Source: Tolypeutes matacus
Lineage: Eukaryota; Chordata; Mammalia; Cingulata; Chlamyphoridae
Direction: 5' to 3'
Length of the DNA stretch: 64,000 nt
NCBI GenBank assembly: GCA_026826555.1
Contig: JAKSZT010000092.1
Coordinates: 498,735-562,734 of the forward strand
Shown here: in pieces, positions 1-12,768 of the stretch
Numbering within the stretch: the first letter of the stretch is position 1
Layout of the letters: every line of letters starts with the position of its first letter
Notes under the pieces: model-generated
The model's input: the letters and a program-made list of their open reading frames with translations, nothing else
Told to the model about the DNA's origin: nothing
The model's database searches: none
Position numbers and translations under genes: made by a program

Positions 1-65
1 CCCAAATAGCCAAAGACATTTCAAAAAGAAAAATGAAATCAGAGGAATCAAACAACCTGACTTTA

Positions 66-560
66 TGTTTTTTAATAATATATATATATATTTTTTTTTA
101 AAGTTACTTAGATTACATAAATGTTACACAAAAATTATAAGGGTTCCCATATGCCCCACCTGCCACACCTCCACAACCTCCCACATAAACATCCTTCATT
201 AGTGTGGCACATCATCTGCATGGATATACACATCCTGGGGCTTTGCCATTAAGCATGGACCATAGTTTACATTGTAGACCACATTCTCTCCCACACAGTT
301 CCGCATATTATAAATGATGATATAAAATGGCCTATATCTGTCGTTGCAATGTCACACAGGATAAATCTCAAGTTCTGAAAAAGCCCCTGTATTACAACTT
401 CTTTTCCCTCTCCCTGCTCCAAAAGCTTCCAGTGGCCACTGGCTCCACATTAATGTTGTAATTTCTTCCTTTGCTTAAATCACAATATTTCTGAAACAGA
501 ATATCAGTAAGTCCACTCTAGTCCATAGCTCTTCCCCCAATCCTGAGGAGTCTGGGATCT
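66..560 (-). mobile_element. 5'-truncated LINE-1 3' end inserted in L1 ORF2
   Basis: This is a minus-strand fragment of the terminal part of the local L1 3' UTR. The T-rich start at 66-105 is its poly(A) tail read backwards. It interrupts ORF2 of the L1 at 1-1761. The 11-bp direct repeat ACCTGACTTTA lies on each side (55-65 and 561-571), and ORF2 resumes exactly after it. The same sequence, in the same orientation, ends the L1s at 26905, 29701 and 46000. Confidence 0.9.
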
Positions 561-1761
561 ACCTGACTTTAAAACACATTACAAAACTACAGTGGTCAAA
601 ACTGCATTGTATTGGCACAAGGATAGACATCCTGACCAATGGAACTGAATTGAGAGCTCTGATATAGATCTTTGCATATACAGTCAACTGATATTCAAAA
701 AGGTTTCCAAGCCCACTCAACCGGAAGAGAATGGCCTCTTTAACAAATTGTGCTTGGAGAACTGGATATCCATATCCAAAAGATTGAGTGAGGAACAGCA
801 TCTCACACCTTATACAAAAATTAACACAAGATGGATCAAACATCTAAATATAAGTGCCAAGACCATAAAGATCTTGAAAGATAATGTAGGGAAGCACCTA
901 CAAGATCTTGTAATTAGGAATTGGTTTCATGAACCTTACACCTAAAGCACAAGCAATAAAAGAAAAAGTAGATAAATGGGACCTCCTCAAAATTAAAAAC
1001 CTTTGCACCTCAAAGGAGTTTGTCAAGAAAGTGAAAAGGCAGCCTACTTAATGGGAAATAATATTTGGTAACCATGTATCTGAGGACTTAATATCCAGCA
1101 TATATAAAGAAATCCTACACCTCGAAAATAAAAAGACAAACAACCCATTTAAAATATGGGCAAGTGATTTGATTAGACACTTCTCCAAAGAAGAAATGCA
1201 AATGGCTGAAAAACACATAAAAAGATGCTCAACATCACCAGCTATTTAGGAAATGCAAATCAAAACTACAATGAGATATCATCTCACACCCATTAGACTG
1301 GTGGCTATTAAAAAAAAACAGAAGACTACCTGTGTTGGACAGGATGTGGAGGAATGGTCACCCTTATCCACTGCTGGTGGGAATACAGAACGGTGCAGCC
1401 ATTTGAAGGACAGTCTGACAGCTCCTCAGGAAGCTAACTATAGAACTGCCATTTGATCCAGGAATCTCCCTACTGGGTATATACTCAGAAGAATTGAAAG
1501 CAGGGACATGAACAGATATATGCACACCAGTGTTCATAGCAGAATAATACTATTGTCAAAAGCTGGAAGCAAACTAAATGTCCATCAATAGATGAATTAA
1601 TAAGCAAACTCTGGTATATACATACAATGGAATAATACTCAGCTGTAAGAAGGAATGCAGTATTAATACATGGGATAACATGGATGACCCTTGAAGACTT
1701 TATGTTGAGTGAAGCAAGCCAGGCACTGAAGGACAAATATTACATGACCTCACTAAAATGA
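561..1761 (+). pseudogene. L1 ORF2 C-terminal region, degenerate
   Basis: This is the C-terminal part of the L1 ORF2 protein (thumb, Z-like and cysteine-rich regions), reading '[18 protein letters not shown]'-like sequence at the start and ending 'KDKYYMTSLK' before TGA at 1759. The frame is interrupted repeatedly, for example by a TAG just before the [16 protein letters not shown] segment at 1253. Full-length L1 ORF2 proteins are about 1270 residues; only the last third is present. It is an inactive relic and not a host gene. Confidence 0.85.
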
Positions 1762-2925
1762 ATTAGGTAAATTGAGCAGATGCACAGAGCTAGAGTCTGG
1801 AAGAGAGGTTTACAGGAGACAGAAGAGGAGTTAAAGTTGTGAGCCATTGCCCATATGGGCAAAATCTATGATAAGCTGTAAGGTTGTGGTTGTGCAGTGG
1901 ATGGGCATGACAGTGGTGCAGTGATGCTATTGGGTTGGGCAATGCTGGCCTGTAAGGGTTGTAGGGTGGGGGGGTGTTGCACTGTCCAGGGAAATGGGGG
2001 GGTTGGGGATCAGGGGAGGGAGCGGATGAACTCTGGGGATTTGCAGGAATGTGGTTGAAACCACAACGTTGGGAATGATTTTTTCCGGGTTAATATGGCA
2101 GGGGTGGTTACTGGTTTAGGTTGTTGGATGTGGGGGGCATGTGGGACAGAGTACACCTGGGGCAGGTTCCTAGGGAGTATGTGACTGTCATAGTGTGGAG
2201 ACCCATACAATGAATGGAAAAGTGTTGGACTCCCATCCTGGGAAGTCCTGCTATGTTCTCAGATTGAGGGGTGGGAGTATCTCGAGAGCATAAGCAGTGC
2301 CTAATAGGGAAGGAAAGGCCAGTATGTCAAGCCCTCAATGTTGTTGCAAGTAACTATGAATTTTGTCCTCCAAGGAGTGAAGCTTGGTGGTTGGCATGGG
2401 TACTGAAGGGAGGGGGGTGGCGGAATAGAATAGGTGGAACATGGGGCATTTTGGAGGCATTGGAATTGTTCTACATGATCTTGCAATGACGGATACAGGC
2501 CATGTTAAATGTTGTCAAAATTTATAAAAGGGTATGTACCAAAATGTAAACCATAATGTAAATCATTGACCATGGTTAGTAGTAATGCTTCAATATTTGT
2601 ACATCAATTGTAACAAATGTACCATTCACATGTAAAATATTATTAATAGGGGAAAGGGAAAAGGGGGGTGATGTTGGGTATATGGGAATCCCCTATATTC
2701 TGTTCGCAACTTTTCTATCACCTAAAGCTTCTTTGAAGATAAAATGAAAAAAATAAAACATTGGGGGGATAAATGGAAGAAAATGTCATTGTACATACAA
2801 GACAACAGATCTTACAGTGATGAAAGACATAATGCCAAAAAATTTTTATTTTATATTTTTTATTATTTCTTTTGTCATTTCAAATTCTTTTAATTTTTTG
2901 TATTTTATTGTAATTTAGATGTATA

Positions 2926-3919
2926 TCTCATACTTCCAGTAAGAGTGGAACATAAGCTTTGTAAAGCAGCTGGACTGCCCAGTCATAACTAGCCTCACCT
3001 CTGCCATTAATGATGAGAGGTGGGCAGGAAGAAAAATTGGTAGCAGATATTATATTCATTACTTTGTCAATTTTCATTCCATAAAAAAATGTGTGTTCCA
3101 CACAGTGTGAAAAACATATTCTGGCCCAGGAAATTCTGGTAGTATAGGATTCTCTAGGGTCCCCATCCTGACACTGGATTTAAACATCTGGTAAAATCTG
3201 GCCGAAATCTCTTCTTCAGGTGTCCAGAAAGAGTTAAAGAGTGGCAGTAACCAAGAAATGACCAAATCAATGAAACACAGCTTTAGAAGCAATGGAAAGC
3301 TCATGACACTTTTGTGGTTCTTTACCCCACACCGTTTCTTACATGATGGTGGCCACCTTGTGCTCTTAGTTTGGGTCCCTGGTCCTTAACCACTATGTGC
3401 CTATATGTCAGTGCCAATCTGCTTGGCAGCAGGCTATAGAACTGAACTAGGAAAATTATTTCTGGTTCACATTCTAGAACTTGCCCTGCAGTCTGATGCA
3501 GGTAGAATCAATCAAATAGAAACAGCCTGGGTTGAAGTATTACTGGCTTTGAGATATATAATAGAATACTGGGTAGGAGGGACAGTCTGTTTCATTGGGA
3601 CCAGAGGAGCTGTTCAGATTCTTTTATAAGGGAGATATCATATGACCACTGTCAGGTCCAGGACAGGATACATGCTCAAAAAAGACAAAGAGGATCAGCA
3701 TTTTAGATTCAGGATGAAATTCTTGGTATGAGGACCAACTCTGAAGGAGAAAACTAGTGAGAACAAGGAGCTTGAAGGACATTTGTGCCATCTGTTAAGT
3801 CCTGGCACTCAAGGAAAACTCTGTCACCTCCCTAGCTGAATACAAACTTATAGAACATACAGAAGAGGGAATAAATTCCAGAGTTGACACTTAAAAATAA
3901 AAATGTGCAGTATGCAAAC
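2926..3919. other. Old intergenic DNA; part duplicated at 24155-24365
   Basis: No gene is visible. About 3035-3310 is recognisably related to 24155-24365: both contain TTAAACATCT..TAAAA and a shared TCAATTTTC.TTCCATA.AAAA stretch. The remainder (3310-3919) shows nothing I can classify. Confidence 0.5.
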
Positions 3920-5885
3920 AAAATATTACAACAGTTTACAACTGCAGGGTGTCCTGGAAGATATACTGTTTCTTGTTAACCTTGCAATAGGTTTTAACTG
4001 TGCCTTATATTCCATCATGATAAATGAAAAGGAACACTTTACTGCTGGAACTAATATTTAATTTCTCCAAAGGACAGGTAGGTAGCAGTAATGACATCAA
4101 AGTCTCATTCTCTATTTTTCTGGCCAAGAGAGCTTTAACTGAAGTAAAGATTTATGAGTCTAAAACACTACCTTGCCAACTATGAAAATATGATCTGACT
4201 CATAGAACAAGATTCTCAAATTAAAATTCAGATGAACTTTATATTCAGAACTCAATCTCTATAAACATGCTGTCTAGCATCTACACTCAGTGTGGAGAGG
4301 TAAATGAGAAACCATTTCACTTCTGCTATCCCCTTGAGGAATAGAACCTGCTTAACCCATCTTACAGAATTGGTTATCCTGTGCTTGAACAAATTTGCTG
4401 TTTGGCATACTACCAGGTACCTTGCAAATGGTTAATTTAGGCTGAAAAGGGGAATATCAGTCATGAAAAAAAGTTCTACAAGACTTATAGCATGAGTACT
4501 GTATCCATCAAGGTTCTAACAGAGAAACAGAACTGGTAAGCAACACATATCAAGATATTAATTGCAAGGCATTTGATTACACAAGTGTTATTGGGAACTC
4601 CACATGAAGCCATAGTTTTAGTCTGGGAGAGTGAAGGCAAGGTAGCAAGAGAGGGAGACATGGGAATTTGGGCCACTTCCTCACATAACTTAATTGTGGC
4701 TTCAGGTCCTTCTCAAGCCCAAGCACATATTTACCACTTACATTTGATAATAGAGTTCTGCAATGCATGTCCAATTTTGTTGCTTGGTGTTTTCAGAAAA
4801 CAATATCCAGTTCATGAAAGACACCTCAGGTCACATAGTCACTTCTTGGTCCTTGGTTAAGTATTTGGCCCAGTAAGAAACGAAAAGCTGTTTTCCTAAA
4901 GGAGATAGTTATCCACAAAAGATGATACAGTTCTGCTCCAAAATCCTAACTACTCTGTTTTTTACCTACAGAGGCATACCAAAGGATCGAAACAGCATCT
5001 CCCTGTATCTTCCAGAGTCACAACAAGTGCCATTGGTTATGATGGATAATATGGCCCAACTAGCAGATCAGCTTCCATCTCAGCATATATCTGTCCCAGA
5101 GCCTTTTCTTCCTTTGGACCCACTAGCAGTTTGGGGCCATTTGGAAAATGGTCTGGAGTTCACACCCAAATGAGGAATATGTTATCTCAAAATCCAAAGA
5201 GGGTCCCAGGTTTGGCACTTCTTTTTGGTTTTAGGAGGGGCTGAATGGGACCACTCATCTTTCACATTAGAAGGTACATCTCAACATTACCCACACCACT
5301 GGGCCCCAGAAATTTCGTGGGTATAAAGGACCCTGAACATTTGCTGAATTTATTTTCTACTCCCGACACACATATGTATTAGAATACATGTAAAAGAGCT
5401 TTAATTTTTACTCGTTAGATAAAATCAGCATAATATCAGCAGTGAAACTACCAGAATGATAACTTTTGGAAAAAATAGACATTCAAGGTCACTATGGTGG
5501 GAATCACTATCCGAAAACTCTTCAAGTCTTTGATTGTCACATTAATCTCTGTAACCTTTCCAGGCATGTAGTGTTGTGGGTTCTTTTTTTTTACTATTTT
5601 CCTAGGGAGAGGCAGTTCTCATGGTTCTAACATGGTCTTTCCTACCATAATTTCTGTTAATCCACAAGTCAGTGAGGTAATAGGGAGATTTTGACAAGTG
5701 GATTTAATCATTTCTTCAAAACACAATCTCAGCAACACCTGAATTAGAGTCTGACAACTGAGGACTATAGGAAACCAAGTTTACACAATAAACTGATCGT
5801 CATGATACTAAAATTTTCTGTGCATAAAACAACTTTGTTCACCATATTTCCTAATTATTCCATGAAACCACTGAGAATTCCAAGT
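3920..5885. repeat. Duplicated block A (partner 9828-17245)
   Basis: This block is colinear with 9828-10362 followed by 14962-17245. Shared landmarks are CAGGGTGTCCTG/CAGGGTGCCCTG, AAAGATTTATGAGTCT, TATCCCCTTGAGG/TATCCCCCTTGAGG, ACTTATAGCATGAGTACT, AACATTTGGAAAATGG-type sequence and CTAATTATTCCATG. The divergence looks old, roughly a fifth of positions by eye. From about 4497 to 5815 it contains an interspersed repeat that begins TCAAGGTTCTAACAGAGAAACA and ends AAGTTTACACAATAAACTGA. Confidence 0.75.
4497..5815 (+). repeat. Interspersed repeat with 'TCAGGGTTCTC..GAAACAGAACC' start
   Basis: The left end (GTATCCATCAAGGTTCTAAC..GAAACAGAACTGG) and the right end (CAGCAACACCTGAATTAGAG..AAGTTTACACAATAAACTGA) match the two ends of a widespread eutherian repeat that is also present, shorter, at 18421-18870. 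The element class is not assigned. Nothing in it codes for protein. Confidence 0.5.
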
Positions 5886-6589
5886 GAAAATCAATATGTT
5901 GTTTACATGAGTCCCAATAAGATTAACTGCCAATTTCTCATCAGAAACTATTGAGGCAAACAAATAATCGAACAATTTGTGTTAACCACAAATAAAATAT
6001 CTAAAAACTATACACAGAAAGCAATGAGACCTTGGCCAGAAGCAATGCTTTGTGGAATACTCAGCAGGGAGATGGCATTCTCTGGTCCTGGGGAGGGATT
6101 TTCATGTGCATTGGGAAGCATGAGGAAAACACTCACTCCCTCTGTTTGCATTTACAAAGAAAAGACCACTTCAAACATGGACCTTGGAAATGAAACTGTA
6201 AGGTAGTGCTGGAAATAGCATCTGATTTACCAAACTTGGATTTATACACATTAGTATCAGTCATTCATAAAGAACCTCTTATGTTCTTGACCATGCACTG
6301 GGCATGTGGAGCCCAGATCAGCACCAAGGACAGGTCCATGAACTGGGCCTCAGAACCACAGACAGCAACTCACCTAGTAGGGAGGATAAAGGACAAGGAA
6401 ATCAGGAAATGCCATCCTCCCCACCTTCAGGACATTGTGGAACAGGGAAAGAGATTAAGGTCAAAGAGAAGCCAGGCAGAATCACTGAACAAGATCATTC
6501 CTTCAACAAATTAATTGAGCATTTCCTAAGTGCCAGCATTCTTCTAGACCCTGGATATGGTAAGGTCCTTGTCCTTAGTCAATTAAACA
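5886..6589. other. Intergenic DNA with small repeat scraps
   Basis: A scrap at about 5905-5960 resembles L1 ORF1 (GAGTCCCAATAAGATTAACT..TCATCAGAAACTATTGAGGC). A stretch at about 6500-6560 (TTCAACAAATTAATTGAGCA..) resembles an ancient L2-type repeat end. Two overlapping ORFs of 96-102 codons lie at 6206-6594 but show no recognisable domain, and I do not treat them as genes. Confidence 0.4.
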
Positions 6590-7205
6590 AATAAGAAAAC
6601 AGGATCACGATAATAGACAAGTCCCATCCCCAAAACAAGGAGTATCTACAATTGCAAGCAAAACAATTCCTTCCCTCTGCCCCATAATATCTAAGTCCCC
6701 TCAGCCTGAAGCAGTCAGAGAGGACACCATCCCAAATCCCTCAAGACTGAGGAATGAACAAACATAAGGGGAGAGTGTAAACCATGGACCAAAGTAGATT
6801 TGTTGTTATTGTATTTATTATCTTGTATTAACGGAGTAACTCGTAACATTGATATAAAGACAGTGTTTGCCAAGGACTCAGAGGGGAGGGGAAGGAATGA
6901 AGAGGTGGAACACAGGGCATTTTTAGGACAGTGAAACTGTTCTGTATGATACTGCAATGACAGACACATGACATTATACATTTGTCAAAGCCTATAAAAC
7001 TGTACAGCACAAAGTGTAAACCACAGTGTAAACTATGGACTTTGGTTAGTAGCAATGCTTCAATATTGGTTAACACTCATGTGAGATGTTAATAATAGGA
7101 GAAACCATGTATGTGGGGGGAAGTTACATGGGAAGTCCCTATACTTTTGGTGTAATTTTTTTGTAAATCTAAAACCACTGTAAAAATAAAGTTTATTATT
7201 ATTTT
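6590..7205 (+). mobile_element. LINE-1 3' terminal fragment with poly(A) tail
   Basis: This is the last part of the local L1 3' UTR, matching 23587-24160: GAGTATCTACAATTGCAAGC, GGGCATTTTTAGGACAGTG, TAGTAGCAATGCTTCAATATTGG. It ends in AATAAAGTTTATTATT and an A-rich tail at 7185-7215. Its left edge falls very close to the point in the 3' UTR where the fragment at 8405-9550 stops. Confidence 0.85.
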
Positions 7206-7209
7206 TAAA

Positions 7210-8400
7210 AAAGAAAACAATGAGAAGGGATGCCATTGGAACACTACAAAAATTTAAATAAAATAAGAAAGTAGACAGTAATAGATGAATTTTTAGAAAA
7301 AGGGTATCAGATGTGCAAAGACTAAATAACAGAAAGGCAGAAGAAAGTCCTATACTATCAGTAGGCACTATAAATGTAAAAGGATTAAACAATCAAGGGA
7401 AAGATAAAAATTGGCAGAATGGGAAAAATAACATAACCCAGTATATGCTCTTTACAAGAGACTCATGTTAAATTCAAATAGACAAGTAGACTGAAAGTAA
7501 AAAGATGGAAAAAAATTCCATGATAATAGTAACCAAAGGAAAACAGGGGTAGCTATACTAATATTAAGTAAAGTAGATTTTCAGTCAAAGATGGTTACAA
7601 GGAAAAGGAAAGACACTAAATACTAATAAAGTTATTGATTCAACAAAAACATATAACAATTATGAATATACATTCACCTAACAGTTGAGATGAAAACTGT
7701 ATGACACATATATTGACAGATTTGAAAGGGGAAATATACACTTCTACATTAATAGCAGGAGATTTCAATGCAGCACTTTCAATAATGATAGAACATTTAG
7801 ACTGAAAAACAATAGGAAATAGAATATTTTAATGATGTCATAAAACATCTAGGCCCAACAGGCATATATATAGAAGCCTTAACATTTAATATCATTCTCA
7901 GTTGTTAAAGACTGAAAGCTTTCCTCCAAAGCTCTAGACAGCAGAAGGAGCCCAAAGTCACCATTCTTATTAAATATTATAATGCAAAGTGTAGTCAGAG
8001 CAATCAGATAAGAAAGAGAATAAAGGGTATCCACATTGGAAAAGAAGAAGTAATGTTTTCCCTAATTTGAAATGACACAATCCTATATATAGAAAACCCT
8101 GAGAAATCACAAGAGAAGTCCAAGAGTGAATAAACAACTTTAGCAAAGCAGCAGGATACAATATTAACAGACAAAATGAGTGGTGGTCTAGCAATAAACA
8201 ACCTGAAGCAGTAATCAAGAAAATAATTCCATTTACAATTGCACCTAAAAATCTAAGATCTATGGATAAATTTAACTAAGGATAAAGTATTTTACATGGA
8301 AACTACAAAACTCTACTGAAAAAAATTTAAAGCAAACTAAATAAATGGAAAGATATTCAATGTAATTGGATATGAAGACTAATTATAGTCTTTAAATATG
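7210..8400 (+). mobile_element. Ancient LINE-1 ORF2 relic (endonuclease and RT)
   Basis: Broken frames give L1 endonuclease sequence at 7360-7905 (CTATAAATGTAAAAGGATTA codes for an NVKGLN-like motif; ACAAGAGACTCATG for the TRDSC form of the QETH motif; GCAGGAGATTTCAATGC for AGDFNA). RT sequence follows at 7930-8390 ('KRIKGIHIGKEEV', then LI-stop-NDT where FADD is expected). A large piece between the two domains is missing. Many stops mark it as older than the L1s elsewhere in the window. Confidence 0.75.
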
Positions 8401-8404
8401 AAAG

Positions 8405-9550
8405 ACAATGAAAACATTTTATTTTTTTATTTTTTTAATTTTTATTTTATTCGTTATTTTTAATTATTACTATTTTATTTCCTTATTATTTTTATTTGTT
8501 TTTTTTGGGGGGGCTTTGTTTTGGGGGAGGTTTTGTATTGCAGAAGAGTCACAACTGTGGCAGGGGAGAATCACTGGTGCAGAGAGTTGGTGATAAGGGG
8601 ATGTGTGGAGAGGAGTGTACCTGGAGCATGCTTCTATGTCATATATGTTCAAGTAGTCATGGGGTGTTGTCTCAGTGGGTGGAGATCCACACAACAACCA
8701 AAAAAATATTGAATTCCCATCCTGGGAAGTACTGCTACATTCTCTAATAGAGTGACAAGCAACCTCCAAGTACATGGGCAGTGCCTAGTGAAGGAGAACA
8801 GACCATTATGCCAGGCCCTTGATAATGTTGGTTGTACTTATGAACCTTTTCTGGTGGAATGGAAACCAAGCTTAGTATTATATATTGCCTAAGAGATACT
8901 GTGTGAAATCCTCCTTGATGCTCAAATGTGGCCTCTCTCTAAGCCAATCTCACCATATAAACACACTACCTTCCCTCCAGCATGGGACATGACTCCCAGG
9001 GATGAGCCTTTCTGGCACCAAGAGATTATTATTTAGCACCGACTAGTGATGAATCTGGAAAAAGCCCTTGACTATAATGGGGAAATATTAAATACAAATG
9101 AATTTTTATGGCTAAGAGATTTCAAAGTGAGTCAGGAGGTTATTCCAGAGGTTAAGCTTATGCATGTCTCAGGAGGATTTCATTGACTGTCACGATAAAC
9201 AATGTCTGAAATAGCAGAGCTCCTGAGGCTTCTAGAGATATCTAGACACTATAAGCAGGGCAGATAATCTCAGGAAGCACCTTGTCTATGGGCTTTACTT
9301 TGGAATATATTCTCCCCAGTGTGACAGAGTTAGATTTATTTATAATTTCCCTACACATGGCTCTTCTGCCCCTTTTATTTGAACCTATAATTAGCACTAT
9401 TCTTGTTAAATATACATCCCAGAGACTTAAATCTCTGGTCTGTTCATATGCCAGTTGAGCCCTGAATCTCAACAGAGTTGCAGCACCTACTCACCAGTTC
9501 ATTGGACTCACCAAAGACAACTAGATACAAGGAGCTAGTAGAAAGAGCTA
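8405..9550 (+). mobile_element. LINE-1 3' UTR, middle section
   Basis: This is colinear with 22490-23600. It has a T-rich start (8415-8505), then TTTTGGGGGAGG, GGGGAGAATCACTGG, GGGACATGACTCC, a GGATGAGCCTTTCTGGCAC landmark and CCAGTTCATTGGACTCACC. It has no 3' end of its own; the sequence that should follow lies upstream at 6590-7205. Confidence 0.8.
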
Positions 9551-10362
9551 CTGTTTAATATGTGCTGAATTTCTCTTTCAGATCATTAAAAAATCTTGGG
9601 AGCAGATAATGGTGATAATAGTAGCACAACATTCTGAATGTAATGTATGCCAATGTTTAAAATGGGCAGAAGTAAAATTATGTGTTTTAATAGGTTACCA
9701 GTATTTTTAAAAGAGTCAGATCACTCATTCTTACATATATAATTTAAAACTCCAAATTCTTTGGTGTCTATGGTTTCACACACAAAGTTTCTCAGAGCAT
9801 AAGAACCTAGTTGGCACTCATGAAAGAAGTTGTTATAAGATTTTGCAACTTCAGGGTGCCCTGCAAGAAATGTGGTTTCTTGTTAACCTCAAAATAGGCA
9901 TTATCTGTGCTTTAAATTCCAGCACAATGAATGTAAAGAAAGAGTTTACAGCCTGAGCTAATTCTTAATTTCTCCTAAGGATAGTAGTAGCAGTCCTGAT
10001 ATCAAAGCCTCATTACCCCATTTTCCTTGCCTTGCCAAAAGGTGCTTTAACCATTAGGCAAAGATTTATGAGTCTGAAAGGCTACCTTGACAACTATTGC
10101 AATATGATCTGAGACAGAATGAGATTCTAATATCAGATTTACATAAATCTTGTATCAATACTCAATCTCTATTGGCATTCTATCTAGTATCAACACTCCA
10201 GGTAAAGGTAAATTAAGGTATATTTCATATCCAGTATCCCCCTTGAGGGATCAGACTTACTTCCATAATGACTCTCACCGAATTAATTGCTCTGTGCTTG
10301 ATCTAATTTGTTGTTTGGCACAGTATCAGAAACCCTACAAGTGGTTTATTTATGGGTTGAAT

Positions 10363-10374
10363 AGAAAAAAGGGA
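10363..10374. repeat. Target-site duplication, left copy (ALG13 retrocopy)
   Basis: AGAAAAAAGGGA, repeated at 14954-14965. It places the retrocopy's first base at about 10375 and shows that the GC-rich leader arrived with it. Confidence 0.85.
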
Positions 10375-10715
10375 GGCTTCTGGCCGGCCTCGGCGGCCAC
10401 ACCTCAGGAACCCTCTGAGCGGAGCGGTGGGCGCCTGCAGCTCGGCTCGCTCAGCCCGCGGTCTGGGCGCCTCTCTCGCGCCGGCCCCGCCCCGGGCCCC
10501 CCCTTCCCCCCCCCCCTTCCCCTCCCCCCCTTCCCTCCCTTCCCCTCCCTTCCCCTCCCCCCCCTTCCGCCCTGCCAGGCTCGCCGCACTCGCTGCACTC
10601 CCGGCACTCCCGGCGGAGCCCGCGCTTTTTTTCGCGTCGGGAGTCTTCCGGCGCTGAGACGCCATCTGAGCGCGTCCTTCTTCCCTCAGGGCTCGGTCTT
10701 CGTGCGGCCAAATAC
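10375..10715 (+). promoter_or_regulatory. GC-rich, CpG-containing 5' leader of the retrocopy
   Basis: This 341-bp segment is rich in G+C and CpG and contrasts sharply with the AT-rich surroundings. It lies inside the target-site duplications, so it was part of the retroposed transcript. I infer it is the 5' UTR or first exon from the parent gene's CpG island, possibly with promoter activity. It contains the C/T-rich run at 10497-10573. ORFs on both strands here are by-products of the base composition. Confidence 0.6.
10497..10573. repeat. Polypyrimidine tract (G-run motif on the minus strand)
   Basis: This is an almost pure C/T tract with many runs of three to twelve C. The minus strand therefore has more than four closely spaced G-runs, the pattern needed for G-quadruplexes. 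It is also a homopurine-homopyrimidine tract of the kind that can form H-DNA. Confidence 0.8.
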
Positions 10716-11426
<711 letters not shown>

Positions 11427-11580
11427 GTCCAGCTGCCTTCTCATGACTACACTTTCGGTTGCTTGCTGGATACCTGCATAAGCAAGACCTTGACACCGCT
11501 ACCCATTCCTACCTACATCCTGCTTATTTCCCTTGTTGCCACACTTCTGTTCTTTTATCCCAGCTCTCCCTCTGTGCACA

Positions 11581-12762
11581 ATGCAAAAAGGATGGAAAAA
11601 GTACTGCGGCCAGAAGTCTCTGAATGAGGCGTCCATGGATGAATATTTAGGCAGCTTAGGGCTGTTTCGAAAGCTGACTGCCAAGGATGCCTCTTGTCTC
11701 TTTCGGGCTATTTCGGAGCAGTTGTTTTGCAGCCAGGTCCATCATTTGGAAATCAGGAAGGCTTGTGTCTCATATATGAGGGAAAATCAACAAACTTTTG
11801 AGTCTTATGTGGAGGGATCTTTTGAGAAATACCTGGAACGGTTGGGAGATCCCAAGGAAAGTGCAGGCCAGCTGGAAATAAGAGCTCTTTCTCTAATTTA
11901 TAATCGGGATTTCATTCTTTATCGCTATCCTGGAAAACCTCCAACTTATGTCACTGATAATGGCTATGAAGACAAGATTCTACTCTGCTATTCAAGTAAT
12001 GGTCATTATGATTCAGTGTACTCAAAACAGTTTCAGTCAAGTGCAGCTGTTTGTCAGGCTGTATTGTATGAAATTCTCTATAAAGATGTCTTTGTTGTGG
12101 ATGAAGAAGAGTTGAAAACTGCAGTTGAATTGTTTCGAAGTGGTTCCAAGAAGAACAGAAACAATGCTCTGACTGGAAGTGAGGATGCCCATAATGACTA
12201 CAAGAGTTCAACTCAGGATAGGGCTGAAGAGTGGGGTGCCTGCTGTAATTTTGAAAATGTACTAGAGGGGTACAATCAAGGAACAGAAGAAGCAAAGTCT
12301 CCAGAAAATCCATCAAAGATGCTCTTCCCTTATAAGGTGCTCAAAGCCCTGGATCCAGAAATCTATCGTAATGTAGAATTTGATGTTTGGTTGGACAGCA
12401 GAAAAGAACTTCAAAAATCTGATTACATGGAGTATGCTGGGAGACAGTACTATTTGGGAGACAAGTGTCAGGTTCGCTTGGAATCAGGTGGAAGGTATTA
12501 TAATGCTCATATTCAGGAAGTAGGAAATGAGAACAATTCTGTAACAGTCTTCATTGAAGAATTGGCAGAAAAGCATGTTGTTCCACTGGCTAACTTAAAA
12601 CCAGTTACACAAGTGACACCTGTTCCTGCCTGGAATGTTATGCCCAGTCGGAAAGGAAGAAGTTACCAGAAAATGCCTGGAGGCTATGTCCCAGAAATGG
12701 CTATATCAGAGATGGACATGAAGCAACGAAAGAAGATGTTCAAGAAAGTTAGAGGGAAATAG
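11581..12762 (+). CDS. OTU-Tudor ORF of the ALG13 retrocopy (393 aa)
   Basis: This is an open frame from ATG 11581, matching an internal Met of ALG13 (MQKGWKKYC), to TAG 12760-12762. The frame is open further back to a TTG at 11533. Residues 20-150 form the OTU-type cysteine protease fold: '[14 protein letters not shown]' holds Asp36 and Cys39 of the D-x-x-C motif, and 'NGHYDSVYS' supplies His142. Residues about 291-342 form the Tudor domain ([20 protein letters not shown] ... ending near NLKPV). The sequence is close to the family throughout, with no frameshift over 1.18 kb. The stop replaces the Glu codon of the conserved RGKEVYM, so the protein lacks the proline-rich tail. It could be a functional retrogene product or simply a young pseudogene; transcription and selection are not visible from the sequence. 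I treat its coding status as undecided. Confidence 0.55.
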   Translation: MQKGWKKYCGQKSLNEASMDEYLGSLGLFRKLTAKDASCLFRAISEQLFCSQVHHLEIRKACVSYMRENQQTFESYVEGSFEKYLERLGDPKESAGQLEIRALSLIYNRDFILYRYPGKPPTYVTDNGYEDKILLCYSSNGHYDSVYSKQFQSSAAVCQAVLYEILYKDVFVVDEEELKTAVELFRSGSKKNRNNALTGSEDAHNDYKSSTQDRAEEWGACCNFENVLEGYNQGTEEAKSPENPSKMLFPYKVLKALDPEIYRNVEFDVWLDSRKELQKSDYMEYAGRQYYLGDKCQVRLESGGRYYNAHIQEVGNENNSVTVFIEELAEKHVVPLANLKPVTQVTPVPAWNVMPSRKGRSYQKMPGGYVPEMAISEMDMKQRKKMFKKVRGK

Positions 12763-12768
12763 GTTTAT

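Larger units (their letters stand above)
1..2925 (+). mobile_element. LINE-1, 3' part (ORF2 C-terminus and part of 3' UTR)
   Basis: This is the 3' part of a plus-strand L1 cut by the window edge. Conceptual translation gives the end of ORF2 in broken frames: a stretch like 'KNEIRGIKQPDFM' at 1-65, then the [14 protein letters not shown], 'GNTERC' and 'YMTSLK-stop' segments, ending at the TGA at 1759-1761. From 1762 a G-rich 3' UTR follows (contains GAGTCTGGAAGAGA, GGGCATTTTGGAGGCATTGG and ATATGGGAATCCCCTATAT). It runs into a T-rich stretch at about 2840-2925. The same 3' UTR order is seen at 21400-22560. Several stops and frameshifts make the element dead. Confidence 0.9.

Noticed and set aside
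4922..5173. 83-codon ORF in block A
   Set aside because: The corresponding part of block B is interrupted by an insertion and not preserved in frame; the ORF falls inside an interspersed repeat.
6206..6594. Two overlapping ORFs of 102 and 96 codons as a possible small gene
   Set aside because: No recognisable domain or splice context; the end overlaps an L2-like repeat scrap. Support is too weak.
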